A model generated the notes under the pieces. It worked only from the letters and a program-made list of their open reading frames with translations, made no database searches and was not told the DNA's origin. The translations under genes and the position numbers were made by a program. Below are positions 1 through 7,641 of a stretch of 64,000 bases of DNA, one piece after another (within the stretch, counting starts at the first letter, position 1; the number at the start of each line of letters is the position of its first letter). This DNA comes from Ampullimonas aquatilis (GTDB taxonomy: Bacteria > Pseudomonadota > Gammaproteobacteria > Burkholderiales > Burkholderiaceae_D), in the NCBI RefSeq assembly GCF_049675895.1, contig NZ_CP183834.1, forward strand, positions 2,666,001 through 2,730,000, read 5' to 3'.

Positions 1-531
1 TTCATAACCAAAGTGTGACCACACTGCCTTGTTGTTGTAGAGACCGGTCACCATATCGCCACGAATCTTCTGGAAAAAATCTGAAGTTTCCAGAGACTTC
101 AATACCGCAACGCGATCAGCTTCGGTTTTGATATCAATATAATTTTTCTTAAACTGCTTCATGGAAGCGTCGTTCAATTGAGCCAATCCATCCAACAAGG
201 TTTTCTTGAGTGCCGCATCTTTCTTCGCTTTCTCGTCATAGGGCTCAATCGCCTGCAGATAATATTTGTCGTCCAATTTGTCATGAGGAAAAATATCCCG
301 CGCCATCTTCAACAGCACCTTGCCTTTGGCCTCACCCAAGACCGGAAAACCTGCTGCCAGGGCTTCTGTATCAACACCAATGACAGCCGCACCACTGACA
401 ACAGTCACACCAATTGATGCCAGACTACTGCTCTTTAAAAAACCACGACGGCTGACTGTTTCGCCTTTGTTAACGACACGCATACCAGTTGTCGAAGCTG
501 CTGGATTCATGTCATTTTTTTCATTTTTCAT
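1..531 (-). CDS. Gluconate 2-dehydrogenase subunit 3-like exported protein (3' end outside window)
   Basis: My own translation of the minus strand is open from an ATG at 531 to the window edge, preceded by AGGAGA. The N-terminus has a twin-arginine signal (SRRGFLKSS) followed by a hydrophobic stretch, so it is probably Tat-exported. The mature part (KVLLKMARDIFPHD, then a Lys-rich helical stretch and FFQKIRGDMVTGLYNN) resembles the small subunit 3 family of membrane-bound gluconate/GMC-type dehydrogenases, which normally pairs with a flavin subunit and cytochrome c. The partner would lie to the left, outside the window. It sits 55 bp behind the lipoate ligase on the same strand and may be the last visible gene of that operon. 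The C-terminus cannot be assessed. Confidence 0.7.
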   Translation of the reverse strand, partial: MKNEKNDMNPAASTTGMRVVNKGETVSRRGFLKSSSLASIGVTVVSGAAVIGVDTEALAAGFPVLGEAKGKVLLKMARDIFPHDKLDDKYYLQAIEPYDEKAKKDAALKKTLLDGLAQLNDASMKQFKKNYIDIKTEADRVAVLKSLETSDFFQKIRGDMVTGLYNNKAVWSHFGYE

Positions 532-586
532 GATGTCTCCTATTAAGGACTTGTAAATTTATGAATGAAAATATCTTGATGTATTT

Positions 587-1339
587 CTATGCGGTCTTGA
601 GCAAGGGACTGGCATGTTGCGATAAATCCAAAGCAGCCTGGATCGCTCGCACCAGATTGATTTCCAGTACACCCGGCATCAACTTTCTACCGAGCTGTTC
701 CGAACAGGAAGTCGTACACATTTCAAGTTTGCCTGTTGCACCAGAAGACTGATCAAGCCTTGTTACCAGACTTGCCCAGTCAACTTTGTCAGTCAGAATA
801 CCCATCGCCAACAACACGCCATTTTTTTTTCTTGCCTGAGAAAGTCCGACAATTTTTTTACCCTTGGATGTAATCTCCCATGATGAAATGCCACCATAAC
901 AAGCCCAATCTGCCTGGCTGAAAAGTGGTTCCGCTTTCAGCCGCGGCACATCTTCCGGATAAACAATTTCACATTCGACTCCCAGTGACTGCAATGTCAG
1001 CAAGGTCAGTTCCGATAGCCAGCGATAACTATGCATCAGTCCATTACTGGCAAACGGATGATGATTAGGAAGTGCCACTGAAAGACTCAACATCCAGGGA
1101 CCAACCAAAACAGCACCACCACCCGTCATACGTAGCGAGATATCAGCCCCACCATTGGCATGCTGAACTGCTGTTTGCCACATTTGCTTTTGATTGCACC
1201 CAAGCACAATGCCGGGTGTGTGATAGCGCCAAAGTCGAAAGATCGGCTCCATCACTTCTTGATTCAATATTTCCCGATTCCACAATTGTTCGTCATGGCA
1301 GGAGATCAAATCAAAATAATCAAAAGCATCGTGGCTCAT
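587..1339 (-). CDS. Lipoate-protein ligase A-like protein
   Basis: 250 residues of the BPL/LplA/LipB fold. The diagnostic RMTGGGAVLV motif lies near residue 70, and the lysine-containing substrate loop KGKKIVGLSQARKKNG near residues 157-172. Family enzymes attach lipoate to a lysine of E2 or GcvH lipoyl domains in the cytoplasm. Here the gene overlaps the E2 catalytic gene by four bases (1336-1339) and is the fifth gene of the 2-oxoacid dehydrogenase operon, so it is probably dedicated to lipoylating the free-standing lipoyl protein encoded two genes upstream. Whether it uses free lipoate or is an octanoyl/lipoyl transferase cannot be told from sequence. No frameshift is seen. Confidence 0.8.
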   Translation of the reverse strand: MSHDAFDYFDLISCHDEQLWNREILNQEVMEPIFRLWRYHTPGIVLGCNQKQMWQTAVQHANGGADISLRMTGGGAVLVGPWMLSLSVALPNHHPFASNGLMHSYRWLSELTLLTLQSLGVECEIVYPEDVPRLKAEPLFSQADWACYGGISSWEITSKGKKIVGLSQARKKNGVLLAMGILTDKVDWASLVTRLDQSSGATGKLEMCTTSCSEQLGRKLMPGVLEINLVRAIQAALDLSQHASPLLKTA

Positions 1340-2031
1340 ACCAAGCTCTCACAGGATTCCATTAATGACTTGAAATCACCCAAAAACTGGGCTGCTGGGA
1401 AACCATCTACTGCGCGGTGATCAAACACCAACGTGTAGGTTGCAATCGGCCGGACTTCAATCTTGCCATCCAGCACCACCGGTTTTTCAATCGTGGCACT
1501 CACACCCAGAATCGCCGCTTGTGGCGGGTTCAAAATGGGTGTGAACCAACTGATATTGGTCATACCAAGATTGCTGACTGTGAAAGTGCCGCCTTGATAT
1601 GCCTTGATGGGCAATTTGCCGTTGCGTGCGCCTGCAGCCAGTTCCGCTGATTCAACTGCAATTTCAACAATGGTTTTTTTGTCTGTATCTTTAATAACAG
1701 GAACACTCAAACCATCGGGAATCGCGACTGCCAGACCAATATTGATATTGGCCGGCTGCACCACACGATCAGTCTCAACAAAAGCATTGAGACCACGGTG
1801 ATTACGCAGTGCTTGCGCCAGTGCTGACAAGATAATCGGTGTCAGACTAACCTTGACACGCCCTTGCTCCTGCTCATTGAGCTTGATGCGCAATGCCTGA
1901 GCCTTGGTCATGTCTATATCAATACTCATAGACACACGCGGCGCCTCCCAACCTTGGGACATATTGCGGGCAATCATGCCCCGCAATCCCTTCAGTGGAA
2001 TGACATTGGGTTCAGTCATCGCTTCGCTCAT
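1336..2031 (-). CDS. 2-oxoacid dehydrogenase acyltransferase (E2), catalytic domain only
   Basis: 231 residues covering only the chloramphenicol-acetyltransferase-like E2 core. The catalytic His-x3-Asp-Gly motif is present near the C-terminus (FDHRAVDGF), as is the VSNLGM region. It starts directly at the core (PLKGLRGMIARNM). No lipoyl domain and no peripheral subunit-binding (E3-binding) domain are encoded, whereas ordinary E2 proteins are 400-550 residues with all three. The lipoyl domain is the separate upstream gene, overlapping by an ATGA (2028-2031), so the two are probably translated in stoichiometric coupling. The role is acyl transfer from lipoyl to CoA. The substrate is unknown; acetoin or pyruvate-like is plausible. 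Confidence 0.85.
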   Translation of the reverse strand: MSEAMTEPNVIPLKGLRGMIARNMSQGWEAPRVSMSIDIDMTKAQALRIKLNEQEQGRVKVSLTPIILSALAQALRNHRGLNAFVETDRVVQPANINIGLAVAIPDGLSVPVIKDTDKKTIVEIAVESAELAAGARNGKLPIKAYQGGTFTVSNLGMTNISWFTPILNPPQAAILGVSATIEKPVVLDGKIEVRPIATYTLVFDHRAVDGFPAAQFLGDFKSLMESCESLV

Positions 2032-2276
2032 GCTGCTTTCAGCCTTCCAATCACCGCACCTTTGGCAACCGTGTCGTCTTTTTGAATAACGATTTCACCC
2101 AGTACACCATCTTCTGGCGCAGCGACTTCTACACTGGTTTTCACAATCACCACGATGGCAACTGATTGACCTTTTTTCACTGCGGTACCAGGCTGAACCA
2201 GCCACTCGTCGAGCAGGCCTTCCGTACCCGGCTCAACATCATCCCAAACGTTATCTGGCAATGTAATATCAGTCAT
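2028..2276 (-). CDS. Stand-alone lipoyl-domain protein of the 2-oxoacid dehydrogenase
   Basis: 82 residues forming one complete biotinyl/lipoyl attachment domain. It runs from TLPDNVWDDVEPGTEGLLDE through the lysine hairpin VIVKTSVEVAAP (candidate lipoylated Lys at about residue 46) to GVLGEIVIQKDDTVAKG. There is no linker and no E2 core. It overlaps E1 beta by four bases (2273-2276) and the E2 core by four bases (2028-2031), which places it as the swinging-arm carrier of this complex, supplied as a separate polypeptide. Biotin carriers show an AMKM-type motif, absent here. The adjacent lipoate ligase also supports lipoylation. Confidence 0.85.
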   Translation of the reverse strand: MTDITLPDNVWDDVEPGTEGLLDEWLVQPGTAVKKGQSVAIVVIVKTSVEVAAPEDGVLGEIVIQKDDTVAKGAVIGRLKAA

Positions 2277-3319
2277 GCTGCAATTCCTTCTCTAATATGT
2301 TGGTTAATTAATTTTTTGGATTCGGCCACAATCGAACCTACCTGGGGGATCACAAACTGTTCCAGTGGGCGACTAAATGGGATTGGCACATCGGGTACAG
2401 CCAGGCGTTTGACTGGTGCTTTCAATGTGACGGTGTCGAGGTTTTCAGCTATGATGGCGGAGATTTCACCACTCAGGCCAAAGCTCAGGTAATCCTCATC
2501 AACCACCAACAGACGGCCAGTCTTCTTGACCGAATCAAGAATGGCTTGTTTGTCTAACGGCACGATCGTACGCAAGTCGATGATCTCGACGCTGATGCCT
2601 TCTTTTTCCAATTCAACAGCGGCCAGCACGGCTTTTTGCACCATCTGACTCAAAGTCACAATCGTGATGTCCTTGCCAGCCTTGACCACATTGGCTTTGC
2701 CAAACGGAATGGTGTAAGACTCTTCAGGCACTTCATTCGTACTGCCCTCAAAGTAAGACATCCATGGCAGGCCCATAATGCCTTTGTGGTACATGAACAC
2801 GACCGGGTTATTGTCACGAATCGCCTGAATCATCAGACCCTTGGCATCATAGGCATTGGATGGCACCACCACCTTCAAGCCTGGTACGTGCGCAAAACTG
2901 GCATACAAGCACTGCGAATGTTGAGCAGCATCGTTATAACCACCACCAATACCTGTTGTCAGTACAACTGGCAGATTGACTGCGCCACCTGACATATAAG
3001 TATTTTTAGCCAAGTGGTTGTAGATCATGTCAAAGCAGACCCCAAAGAAATCCACAAACATGATCTCGGCAATCGGTCGCATACCTTCAGCCGCAGCACC
3101 AATCGCCGCGCCAATGAATGCCGTTTCAGAAATGGGTGTATCAATGATCTTGTCTTTACCAAACTTCTCATAAAGACCACCGGTCGCACCAAAAATACCA
3201 CCGTACTTGCCGACATCCTCACCCATCACAAACACTTCTGGGTCCCGTTGAATTTCCATACCAATGGCTTCGGAAATGGCCTGTGCCATGGTCAGCTTAC
3301 GATTTGATTTTTCACTCAT
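2273..3319 (-). CDS. 2-oxoacid dehydrogenase E1 component, beta subunit
   Basis: 348 residues, normal for E1 beta. It has the transketolase pyrimidine-binding region (MGEDVGKYGGIFGATGGL, then DTPISETAFIGAAIGAAAEG) and the C-terminal transketolase domain (EGISVEIIDLRTIVPLD, then RLLVVDEDYLSFGLSGEI). With the alpha subunit it forms the TPP-dependent decarboxylating or cleaving E1 heterotetramer in the cytoplasm. It is second in the operon, 47 bp after E1 alpha. Family members serve pyruvate, branched-chain 2-oxoacids or acetoin. I infer an acetoin-like substrate from the sigma-54 promoter, classic for aco operons, but do not assign acoB. Confidence 0.9.
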   Translation of the reverse strand: MSEKSNRKLTMAQAISEAIGMEIQRDPEVFVMGEDVGKYGGIFGATGGLYEKFGKDKIIDTPISETAFIGAAIGAAAEGMRPIAEIMFVDFFGVCFDMIYNHLAKNTYMSGGAVNLPVVLTTGIGGGYNDAAQHSQCLYASFAHVPGLKVVVPSNAYDAKGLMIQAIRDNNPVVFMYHKGIMGLPWMSYFEGSTNEVPEESYTIPFGKANVVKAGKDITIVTLSQMVQKAVLAAVELEKEGISVEIIDLRTIVPLDKQAILDSVKKTGRLLVVDEDYLSFGLSGEISAIIAENLDTVTLKAPVKRLAVPDVPIPFSRPLEQFVIPQVGSIVAESKKLINQHIREGIAA

Positions 3320-3366
3320 GATTTTGTCTCTAATAAATAATAGTTAGGCAATGTCATTAGTCCTGC

Positions 3367-4374
3367 TTACGCAAACAGGTGGTCCAATGCTGCTTCGGGT
3401 TTTGGATAGGGTGAGCTACGGCCAAATTCATAGGCAGCATCAACCAGGTCTTGCACTTCTTTGCGAATTGCACCATCACGCGCATCATCAAGCAGACCTT
3501 GCGAACGCAGATAAGTACCGAGTCGATCAATCGGATCATTCTTACGCAAGGTATCAGCCTCACCCTTACGACGATAGACTTCAGGATCACCCTGGAAGTG
3601 ACCAAAATAACGGTCCGTTTTCACTTCCAACAATGAAGGGCCCGCACCACTACGCGCACGAGCAATTGCTTCACCTGCAGCGTTAAAGACCTCGATTGCA
3701 TCATTGGTCTCAACCAACAAACCAGGAATGCCATAAGCCACAGCACGATCGGCATTATTGGCAATCGATGTCGAATCAGACTTCTCTACAGAAATGGCAT
3801 ATTTATTGTCTTCACAGACGAACACGACTGGCAGCTTCCACAATGCGGCCAGATTGAGTGACTCATGGAATGCGCCCTGGTTAGTCGCACCCTCACCAAA
3901 GAAGGCCACTGCCACGTTATCCAAACCACGACGCTTATAAGCCAGGGCAGCGCCGCACGCAGGTGGCAAACTCGCACCCACAATGCCGCTGCAACTAAAC
4001 TTGACCAGCGGATCAAAGATATGCATATGGCCGCCCTTACCCTTGCTCAAACCAGCTTCCTTGCCATACAACTCGGCAGTCATCTCATTAAGACGAACAC
4101 CTTTGGCAATCGCAAAGTGGTGTGAACGATGCGCACCGACAACGGCATCATCTTTTCTCAGATGAGCACAAACGCCAACCGCTACTGGCTCTTGGCCTGC
4201 GGCCAAGTGCATCTCACCCGGAACAGGACCAGCGCCAATATCAAAAGCCAGACCCTTTTGAATATTTGGTGGGAGCTTTCCCTCTAGATAAACCTTCGTC
4301 ATGGTTTCTTCGTACACCCGAATCTCAAGCATGGTCTTGTACATCCACATTAGCTTTTCTGATGTATGGGTCAT
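3367..4374 (-). CDS. 2-oxoacid dehydrogenase E1 component, alpha subunit
   Basis: 335 residues. The TPP-binding motif is recognisable around residues 150-185 (FFGEGATNQGAFHESLNLAA, then VFVCEDNKYAIS), and the phosphorylation-loop-like GAHRSHHFAIAKG precedes it. The family is the E1 alpha subunit of pyruvate, branched-chain and acetoin dehydrogenases. It is the promoter-proximal gene of the leftward operon E1 alpha, E1 beta, lipoyl protein, E2 core, lipoate ligase. A good sigma-54 promoter lies about 110-120 bp upstream (4481-4497). No E3 (dihydrolipoamide dehydrogenase) gene is in the visible operon, so a shared E3 must be used. Substrate unproven. Confidence 0.9.
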   Translation of the reverse strand: MTHTSEKLMWMYKTMLEIRVYEETMTKVYLEGKLPPNIQKGLAFDIGAGPVPGEMHLAAGQEPVAVGVCAHLRKDDAVVGAHRSHHFAIAKGVRLNEMTAELYGKEAGLSKGKGGHMHIFDPLVKFSCSGIVGASLPPACGAALAYKRRGLDNVAVAFFGEGATNQGAFHESLNLAALWKLPVVFVCEDNKYAISVEKSDSTSIANNADRAVAYGIPGLLVETNDAIEVFNAAGEAIARARSGAGPSLLEVKTDRYFGHFQGDPEVYRRKGEADTLRKNDPIDRLGTYLRSQGLLDDARDGAIRKEVQDLVDAAYEFGRSSPYPKPEAALDHLFA

Positions 4375-4480
4375 AGCAGCTCCTTATCTCCAAATTTCTT
4401 AATATAAATATAAAAATAATGCCTCGGATGGCACAAACTCGATACGACGATCATTGATTAGATAGTCTTGCCTGTAGCTA

Positions 4481-4497
4481 GGCAACATCCATACCAA
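4481..4497 (-). promoter_or_regulatory. Predicted sigma-54 promoter of the 2-oxoacid dehydrogenase operon
   Basis: Minus strand reads TTGGTATGGATGTTGCC. The -24 GG (4495-4494) and -12 GC (4483-4482) are separated by exactly ten bases, and the sequence fits TGGYAYR-N4-TTGC. It points to the E1 alpha start at 4374, leaving a leader of roughly 95 bases. Confidence 0.7.
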
Positions 4498-4665
4498 TAT
4501 TCTTAATATCAGGGATATGCCTTATCAAGGCAGCAAGCGAGAGATTCAAATAGAAGTTTTCAGCTAAAAACAATTGAAATTTTGTGTTTGATTGAAATGC
4601 TGCGGCGCACCTGAAGCGTTAATGGCAATTGTCATGTCAATTGCATCAATGATGCCTCAGACCAA

Positions 4666-4681
4666 TGAAACACTTGTTCCA
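4666..4681. promoter_or_regulatory. Candidate activator site, TGAAACA-CT-TGTTCCA
   Basis: A 7-2-7 inverted repeat with one mismatch. It lies about 170 bp upstream of the E1 alpha sigma-54 element and about 225 bp upstream of the porin one, suitable distances for a sigma-54 enhancer. A near-identical site (TGAAACA-GT-TGTATCA) is in the other divergent spacer at 9549-9564. Function inferred. Confidence 0.5.
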
Positions 4682-4906
4682 GCAATCAGAGTCGAATGTC
4701 TCATTTTTTTGTGTCTGATCGAAAATATTGAAAATTGAATATTTCAACAACATGCGATTTCATAAGTAATTACCACTACATCAAGTCATGCCATTTTTAA
4801 TTAAAGGATGATCCAAGACATGGTCGAGTCAAGAATTTGAACTTTTTTACCGATCACCCCCTGAAAAACAGGAATGAATCAAGGTTTTTGTGAATAGTTC
4901 ACTTTT

Positions 4907-4923
4907 TTGGCACATGAATTGCC
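4907..4923 (+). promoter_or_regulatory. Predicted sigma-54 promoter of the porin gene
   Basis: Reads TTGGCACATGAATTGCC, an almost perfect match to TGGCAC-N5-TTGC. GG is at 4909-4910 and GC at 4921-4922, separated by ten bases. Predicted start of transcription is near 4934, giving a leader of about 115 bases before the ATG at 5050. Confidence 0.75.
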
Positions 4924-5049
4924 TTACCACTACCGCATGCCCAGCTTGTGGAAACACTATCAATTTGTCCATGCTGCAACGAATGAATGGTAGACAACTA
5001 CAAATAAATTTTTATATCGCGTGCATTCATCTTCCAAGGAGACACACTA

Positions 5050-6147
5050 ATGAAAAAGAGAATTATTGCCACAGCCTGCCTTACATTAATGTCTGGTCTG
5101 GCAAGTGCAGAATCCAACGTTCAGTTATTTGGTATCGTTGATGCTGGCTATCTGTACCAGTCCAAGGCCAATGGCGCTGGCTCACTGTCACAGTTTGCTA
5201 CCAGTGGCCTGCGTCAAAGCGTTTGGGGTATCAAGGGTACTGAAGATGTGGGCAACGGCACCAAAGCTTTCTTTAACCTTGAATCACATTTCGACACTGA
5301 CACCGGCGCATTGCACGGTACTGGTGATGCACCTGGATCAGGTACGATTCTCTTCCGTCGTCAAGCCAACGTTGGCTTGGGCAACAGCGAATGGGGTCAA
5401 CTGATCCTGGGTCGTCAGTACGGTCCAGCGCTGTTGGCACACATCGGTACTGAGCCACGCGCATTTAAAGAACAGTTCTCCAATCTGTATGCATGGGCTT
5501 ACAACATGTATGCTGCCACTGCTGGCATCAACGGTACCAACACCAACAACGACGTCGGTATTTTTCTGAAAAACGCCGTACAGTACCGCAATACGATTGG
5601 TCCAGTTGACTTTGGTGTTGCCTACTCATTTGGTGAAGTAGCTGGCTCATTCAGCAAAAACAACATCTATGCATTGGGTGCATCCTACAAAGGCCCAGTT
5701 GCACTGTCATTCTCTTACCAAGCGATGAAAGATGTTGCCACCGGTGCAACAACAGTTAAACAAAGTGGTCTGGGCGCTGCCTATGCTTATGGTGATTACA
5801 CATTCAAGGCCAACTTCCTGAATGCCAAAAACCACGACGCCAACGGTGCATCCAATTCCAACGTTAACGCCATCGGTGTTGGTGTTGATTACAAATGGAA
5901 CGACCGTAACAGCGCTACATTGGCTTACTACGACAACAAGGACAGAAACAATAGCAATGATGCAACACGCAATATCGTGTTGAGTAATGATTACTTCCTG
6001 TCCAAACGGACTACCCTGTACGTACAAGGTGCTTATGTTGATGCAAAATCACAGGCATCCATCAAAACCAGTATTGTTGCTGCAGGTATTCCTGAACAAA
6101 ATGCCAAGACATTCCTGCTCAACGTAGGTATCAACCACACTTTCTAA
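5050..6147 (+). CDS. Gram-negative general porin (outer membrane)
   Basis: 365 residues with a typical cleavable signal peptide (MKKRIIATACLTLMSGLASA) and the porin_4/OmpC-like beta-barrel signature of Burkholderiales: SNVQLFGIVDAGYLYQ at the mature N-terminus, the SVWGIKGTEDVGNGTKAFFNLES turn region, RRQANVGLGNSEWGQLILGRQY, and a C-terminal strand ending in Phe (LLNVGINHTF) as needed for BAM recognition. It forms a trimeric diffusion channel. A strong Shine-Dalgarno (AAGGAGA) precedes it. Transcription from the sigma-54 match at 4907 suggests substrate-induced expression together with the divergent operon, so it may serve uptake of the compound oxidised by the neighbouring dehydrogenases. 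An intrinsic terminator follows. Confidence 0.9.
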   Translation: MKKRIIATACLTLMSGLASAESNVQLFGIVDAGYLYQSKANGAGSLSQFATSGLRQSVWGIKGTEDVGNGTKAFFNLESHFDTDTGALHGTGDAPGSGTILFRRQANVGLGNSEWGQLILGRQYGPALLAHIGTEPRAFKEQFSNLYAWAYNMYAATAGINGTNTNNDVGIFLKNAVQYRNTIGPVDFGVAYSFGEVAGSFSKNNIYALGASYKGPVALSFSYQAMKDVATGATTVKQSGLGAAYAYGDYTFKANFLNAKNHDANGASNSNVNAIGVGVDYKWNDRNSATLAYYDNKDRNNSNDATRNIVLSNDYFLSKRTTLYVQGAYVDAKSQASIKTSIVAAGIPEQNAKTFLLNVGINHTF

Positions 6148-6167
6148 GTTCTCCTGGTAGAAAGCAT

Positions 6168-6197
6168 GCCCGGTGTTTTTTGACACCGGGCTTTTTT
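6168..6197 (+). terminator. Intrinsic terminator after the porin
   Basis: A 9-bp GC-rich stem (GCCCGGTGT at 6168-6176, ACACCGGGC at 6183-6191) is followed by TTTTTT. The reverse orientation also faces the end of the convergent binding-protein gene. Confidence 0.9.
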
Positions 6198-6255
6198 ATT
6201 TGTTGATTCAATCAGAATCTTGCAGACGCCATTGCAGCGTTGCTACTCCCACCGA

Positions 6256-7050
6256 TCAGAACGAAGGTTTGATCCAGATCAGACCATACGGTTTCATCAA
6301 CTCAGCAAAGACACCACTGATCTGATAAGACGCAAGTAAACCATCAATCTTATTGAGCATGGCCACATCCGTTTTCCTCAGCGTCATTCCGACATCAAAT
6401 TCCAGATCCAGTTCTTTGATGATATCCCGTTGCGTCTGAAATTTTTGACTATACGTCTTGCTGTACCATGAATAACCCGTTGCACTGACTATCCCTGCCT
6501 CGGCCTCACCATCAGCCACAGCCTTGACAATCGCTTCATCCGTCAAAAATCTGACCAGCACAGGTACATGATACGTATTCAATTGCATATGCCCCCAGGT
6601 AGCACTGGGTACTGCAACCGATATTTTTTGCAGATCAGCCAAAGTTTGCCAAGACTGGCCTTTGGGCTGGCTCACCAGTAACACCTGCTGATGAAAGTAA
6701 GGCTGCGTCAGTAGCGTTGGACTGACTTTACCTGGCTGAAGATCATCCTTCTGCTCATTCAGCTTGGCTTTAGAAACAATCGCATTAGGGACCACATCAC
6801 ATTCGGTACGCGACAATCTTTCGCGCGAACCCAACCAGATAGGATTAAAGCGAACGCCCATATCCTGAGCCAACTTTTTGGAAAGATCAATTAAAAATCC
6901 CGGTGAACTGGCCGACTCCGATGAGTAAGGCAACCCATCGGGATCAAGACAAACATTGAGCGAACCGCGCTGCACAATATCATCCAGCGTTGCCGCATGG
7001 GCAATACCAGTTGCTTCCAGAAGAGTGAGAACAATCAGCAGTTTTTTCAT
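6256..7050 (-). CDS. MxaJ/XoxJ-like periplasmic solute-binding protein
   Basis: 264 residues with a signal peptide (MKKLLIVLTLLEATGIAHA) and a family 3 solute-binding fold (GSLNVCLDPDGLPYSS, then GFLIDLSKKLAQDMGVRF). Proteins of this type beside PQQ alcohol dehydrogenases and cytochrome c (mxaJ/xoxJ) are thought to assist dehydrogenase maturation or activity rather than ABC transport, and no ABC transporter genes are near. It overlaps the cytochrome gene by four bases (7047-7050), so the two are translationally coupled. It is last in the leftward operon that begins with the PQQ dehydrogenase. The exact function of this family is not settled. Confidence 0.75.
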   Translation of the reverse strand: MKKLLIVLTLLEATGIAHAATLDDIVQRGSLNVCLDPDGLPYSSESASSPGFLIDLSKKLAQDMGVRFNPIWLGSRERLSRTECDVVPNAIVSKAKLNEQKDDLQPGKVSPTLLTQPYFHQQVLLVSQPKGQSWQTLADLQKISVAVPSATWGHMQLNTYHVPVLVRFLTDEAIVKAVADGEAEAGIVSATGYSWYSKTYSQKFQTQRDIIKELDLEFDVGMTLRKTDVAMLNKIDGLLASYQISGVFAELMKPYGLIWIKPSF

Positions 7051-7526
7051 GGCGTGCCCTTTTGACGGCCCAGATACTTCAGATAGGCAACCAGCTCCCA
7101 GACTTCAGTACTGGTAAAGGTGTTACCAAATACCGGCATCACGTCAGAAGCACGACGTCCATTCACAATCGTCTTGTATGCATATTCCGGATCAAGATCA
7201 TCACGATCACGAAAGTTAGGGGCACGGCCACCCACCCCACCGCCACCATGGCAGTAGCCTGCACAAGTCTGTGTATAACGCAATTTACCCAGATTAATTA
7301 TTTTTTCATCATTCAGATCAAACGGTGGTTTTTTGCCAGCTTCAGGCCCTGCTTCTTTGGCAGGTACAGGTGCAGTAGCCGCAGCAGGCGTGGCTTCAGC
7401 CGTTGATGTGGTGGCGGCCGGAGCCTTGTCAGCGCTGTCTTCAGCATCCTTTTTCACAAAATGTGCCGATGCACAGCTCATCAAAAACAAGCCTGCCAAA
7501 ATCATGCTAATACGTGCTTTAAACAT
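7047..7526 (-). CDS. Exported c-type cytochrome with CX3CH haem motif
   Basis: 159 residues. The N-terminus looks like a lipoprotein signal (LFLMSCAS), followed by an Ala/Pro/Thr-rich linker (about residues 25-68) and one cytochrome c domain. The haem site reads C88-A-G-Y-C92-H93, with three residues between the cysteines instead of two. Codon-level reading of the minus strand (TGT GCA GGC TAC TGC CAT) confirms it. A likely axial Met is in DVMPVFG (about residue 130). It lies between the PQQ dehydrogenase and the MxaJ-like gene, the XoxG/MxaG position, so it is the presumed electron acceptor. A terminator upstream (7559-7591) probably lowers its expression relative to the dehydrogenase. Confidence 0.8.
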   Translation of the reverse strand: MFKARISMILAGLFLMSCASAHFVKKDAEDSADKAPAATTSTAEATPAAATAPVPAKEAGPEAGKKPPFDLNDEKIINLGKLRYTQTCAGYCHGGGGVGGRAPNFRDRDDLDPEYAYKTIVNGRRASDVMPVFGNTFTSTEVWELVAYLKYLGRQKGTP

Positions 7527-7558
7527 AAAACCACTTCCTCAAATTAAATGGCTTCTTC

Positions 7559-7591
7559 AAAAAAAAACTGCGACCGGTAAACCGATCGCAG
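7559..7591 (-). terminator. Intrinsic terminator between the PQQ dehydrogenase and the cytochrome
   Basis: On the minus strand an 11-bp stem with one non-Watson-Crick pair (arms 7581-7591 and 7568-7578, AA/TT loop) is followed by a run of nine T. It sits inside the apparent operon, so read-through would set the cytochrome and MxaJ-like levels. Confidence 0.8.
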
Positions 7592-7641
7592 CAAGCGAGG
7601 AGCCTTATTATGGGTTTACCCCCTAATTTCCGACGTACTAC

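Larger units (their letters stand above)
4375..5049. other. Divergent regulatory spacer between E1 alpha operon and porin
   Basis: 675 bases without a credible gene and AT-rich. It holds two outward-facing sigma-54 promoter matches (4481-4497 minus, 4907-4923 plus) and, between them, a 16-base imperfect palindrome at 4666-4681. The direct repeats TGTCTCA and TGTCTGA follow near 4698-4720. This is the layout expected for an enhancer-binding activator serving both directions. No activator gene is present in the window. Confidence 0.6.
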
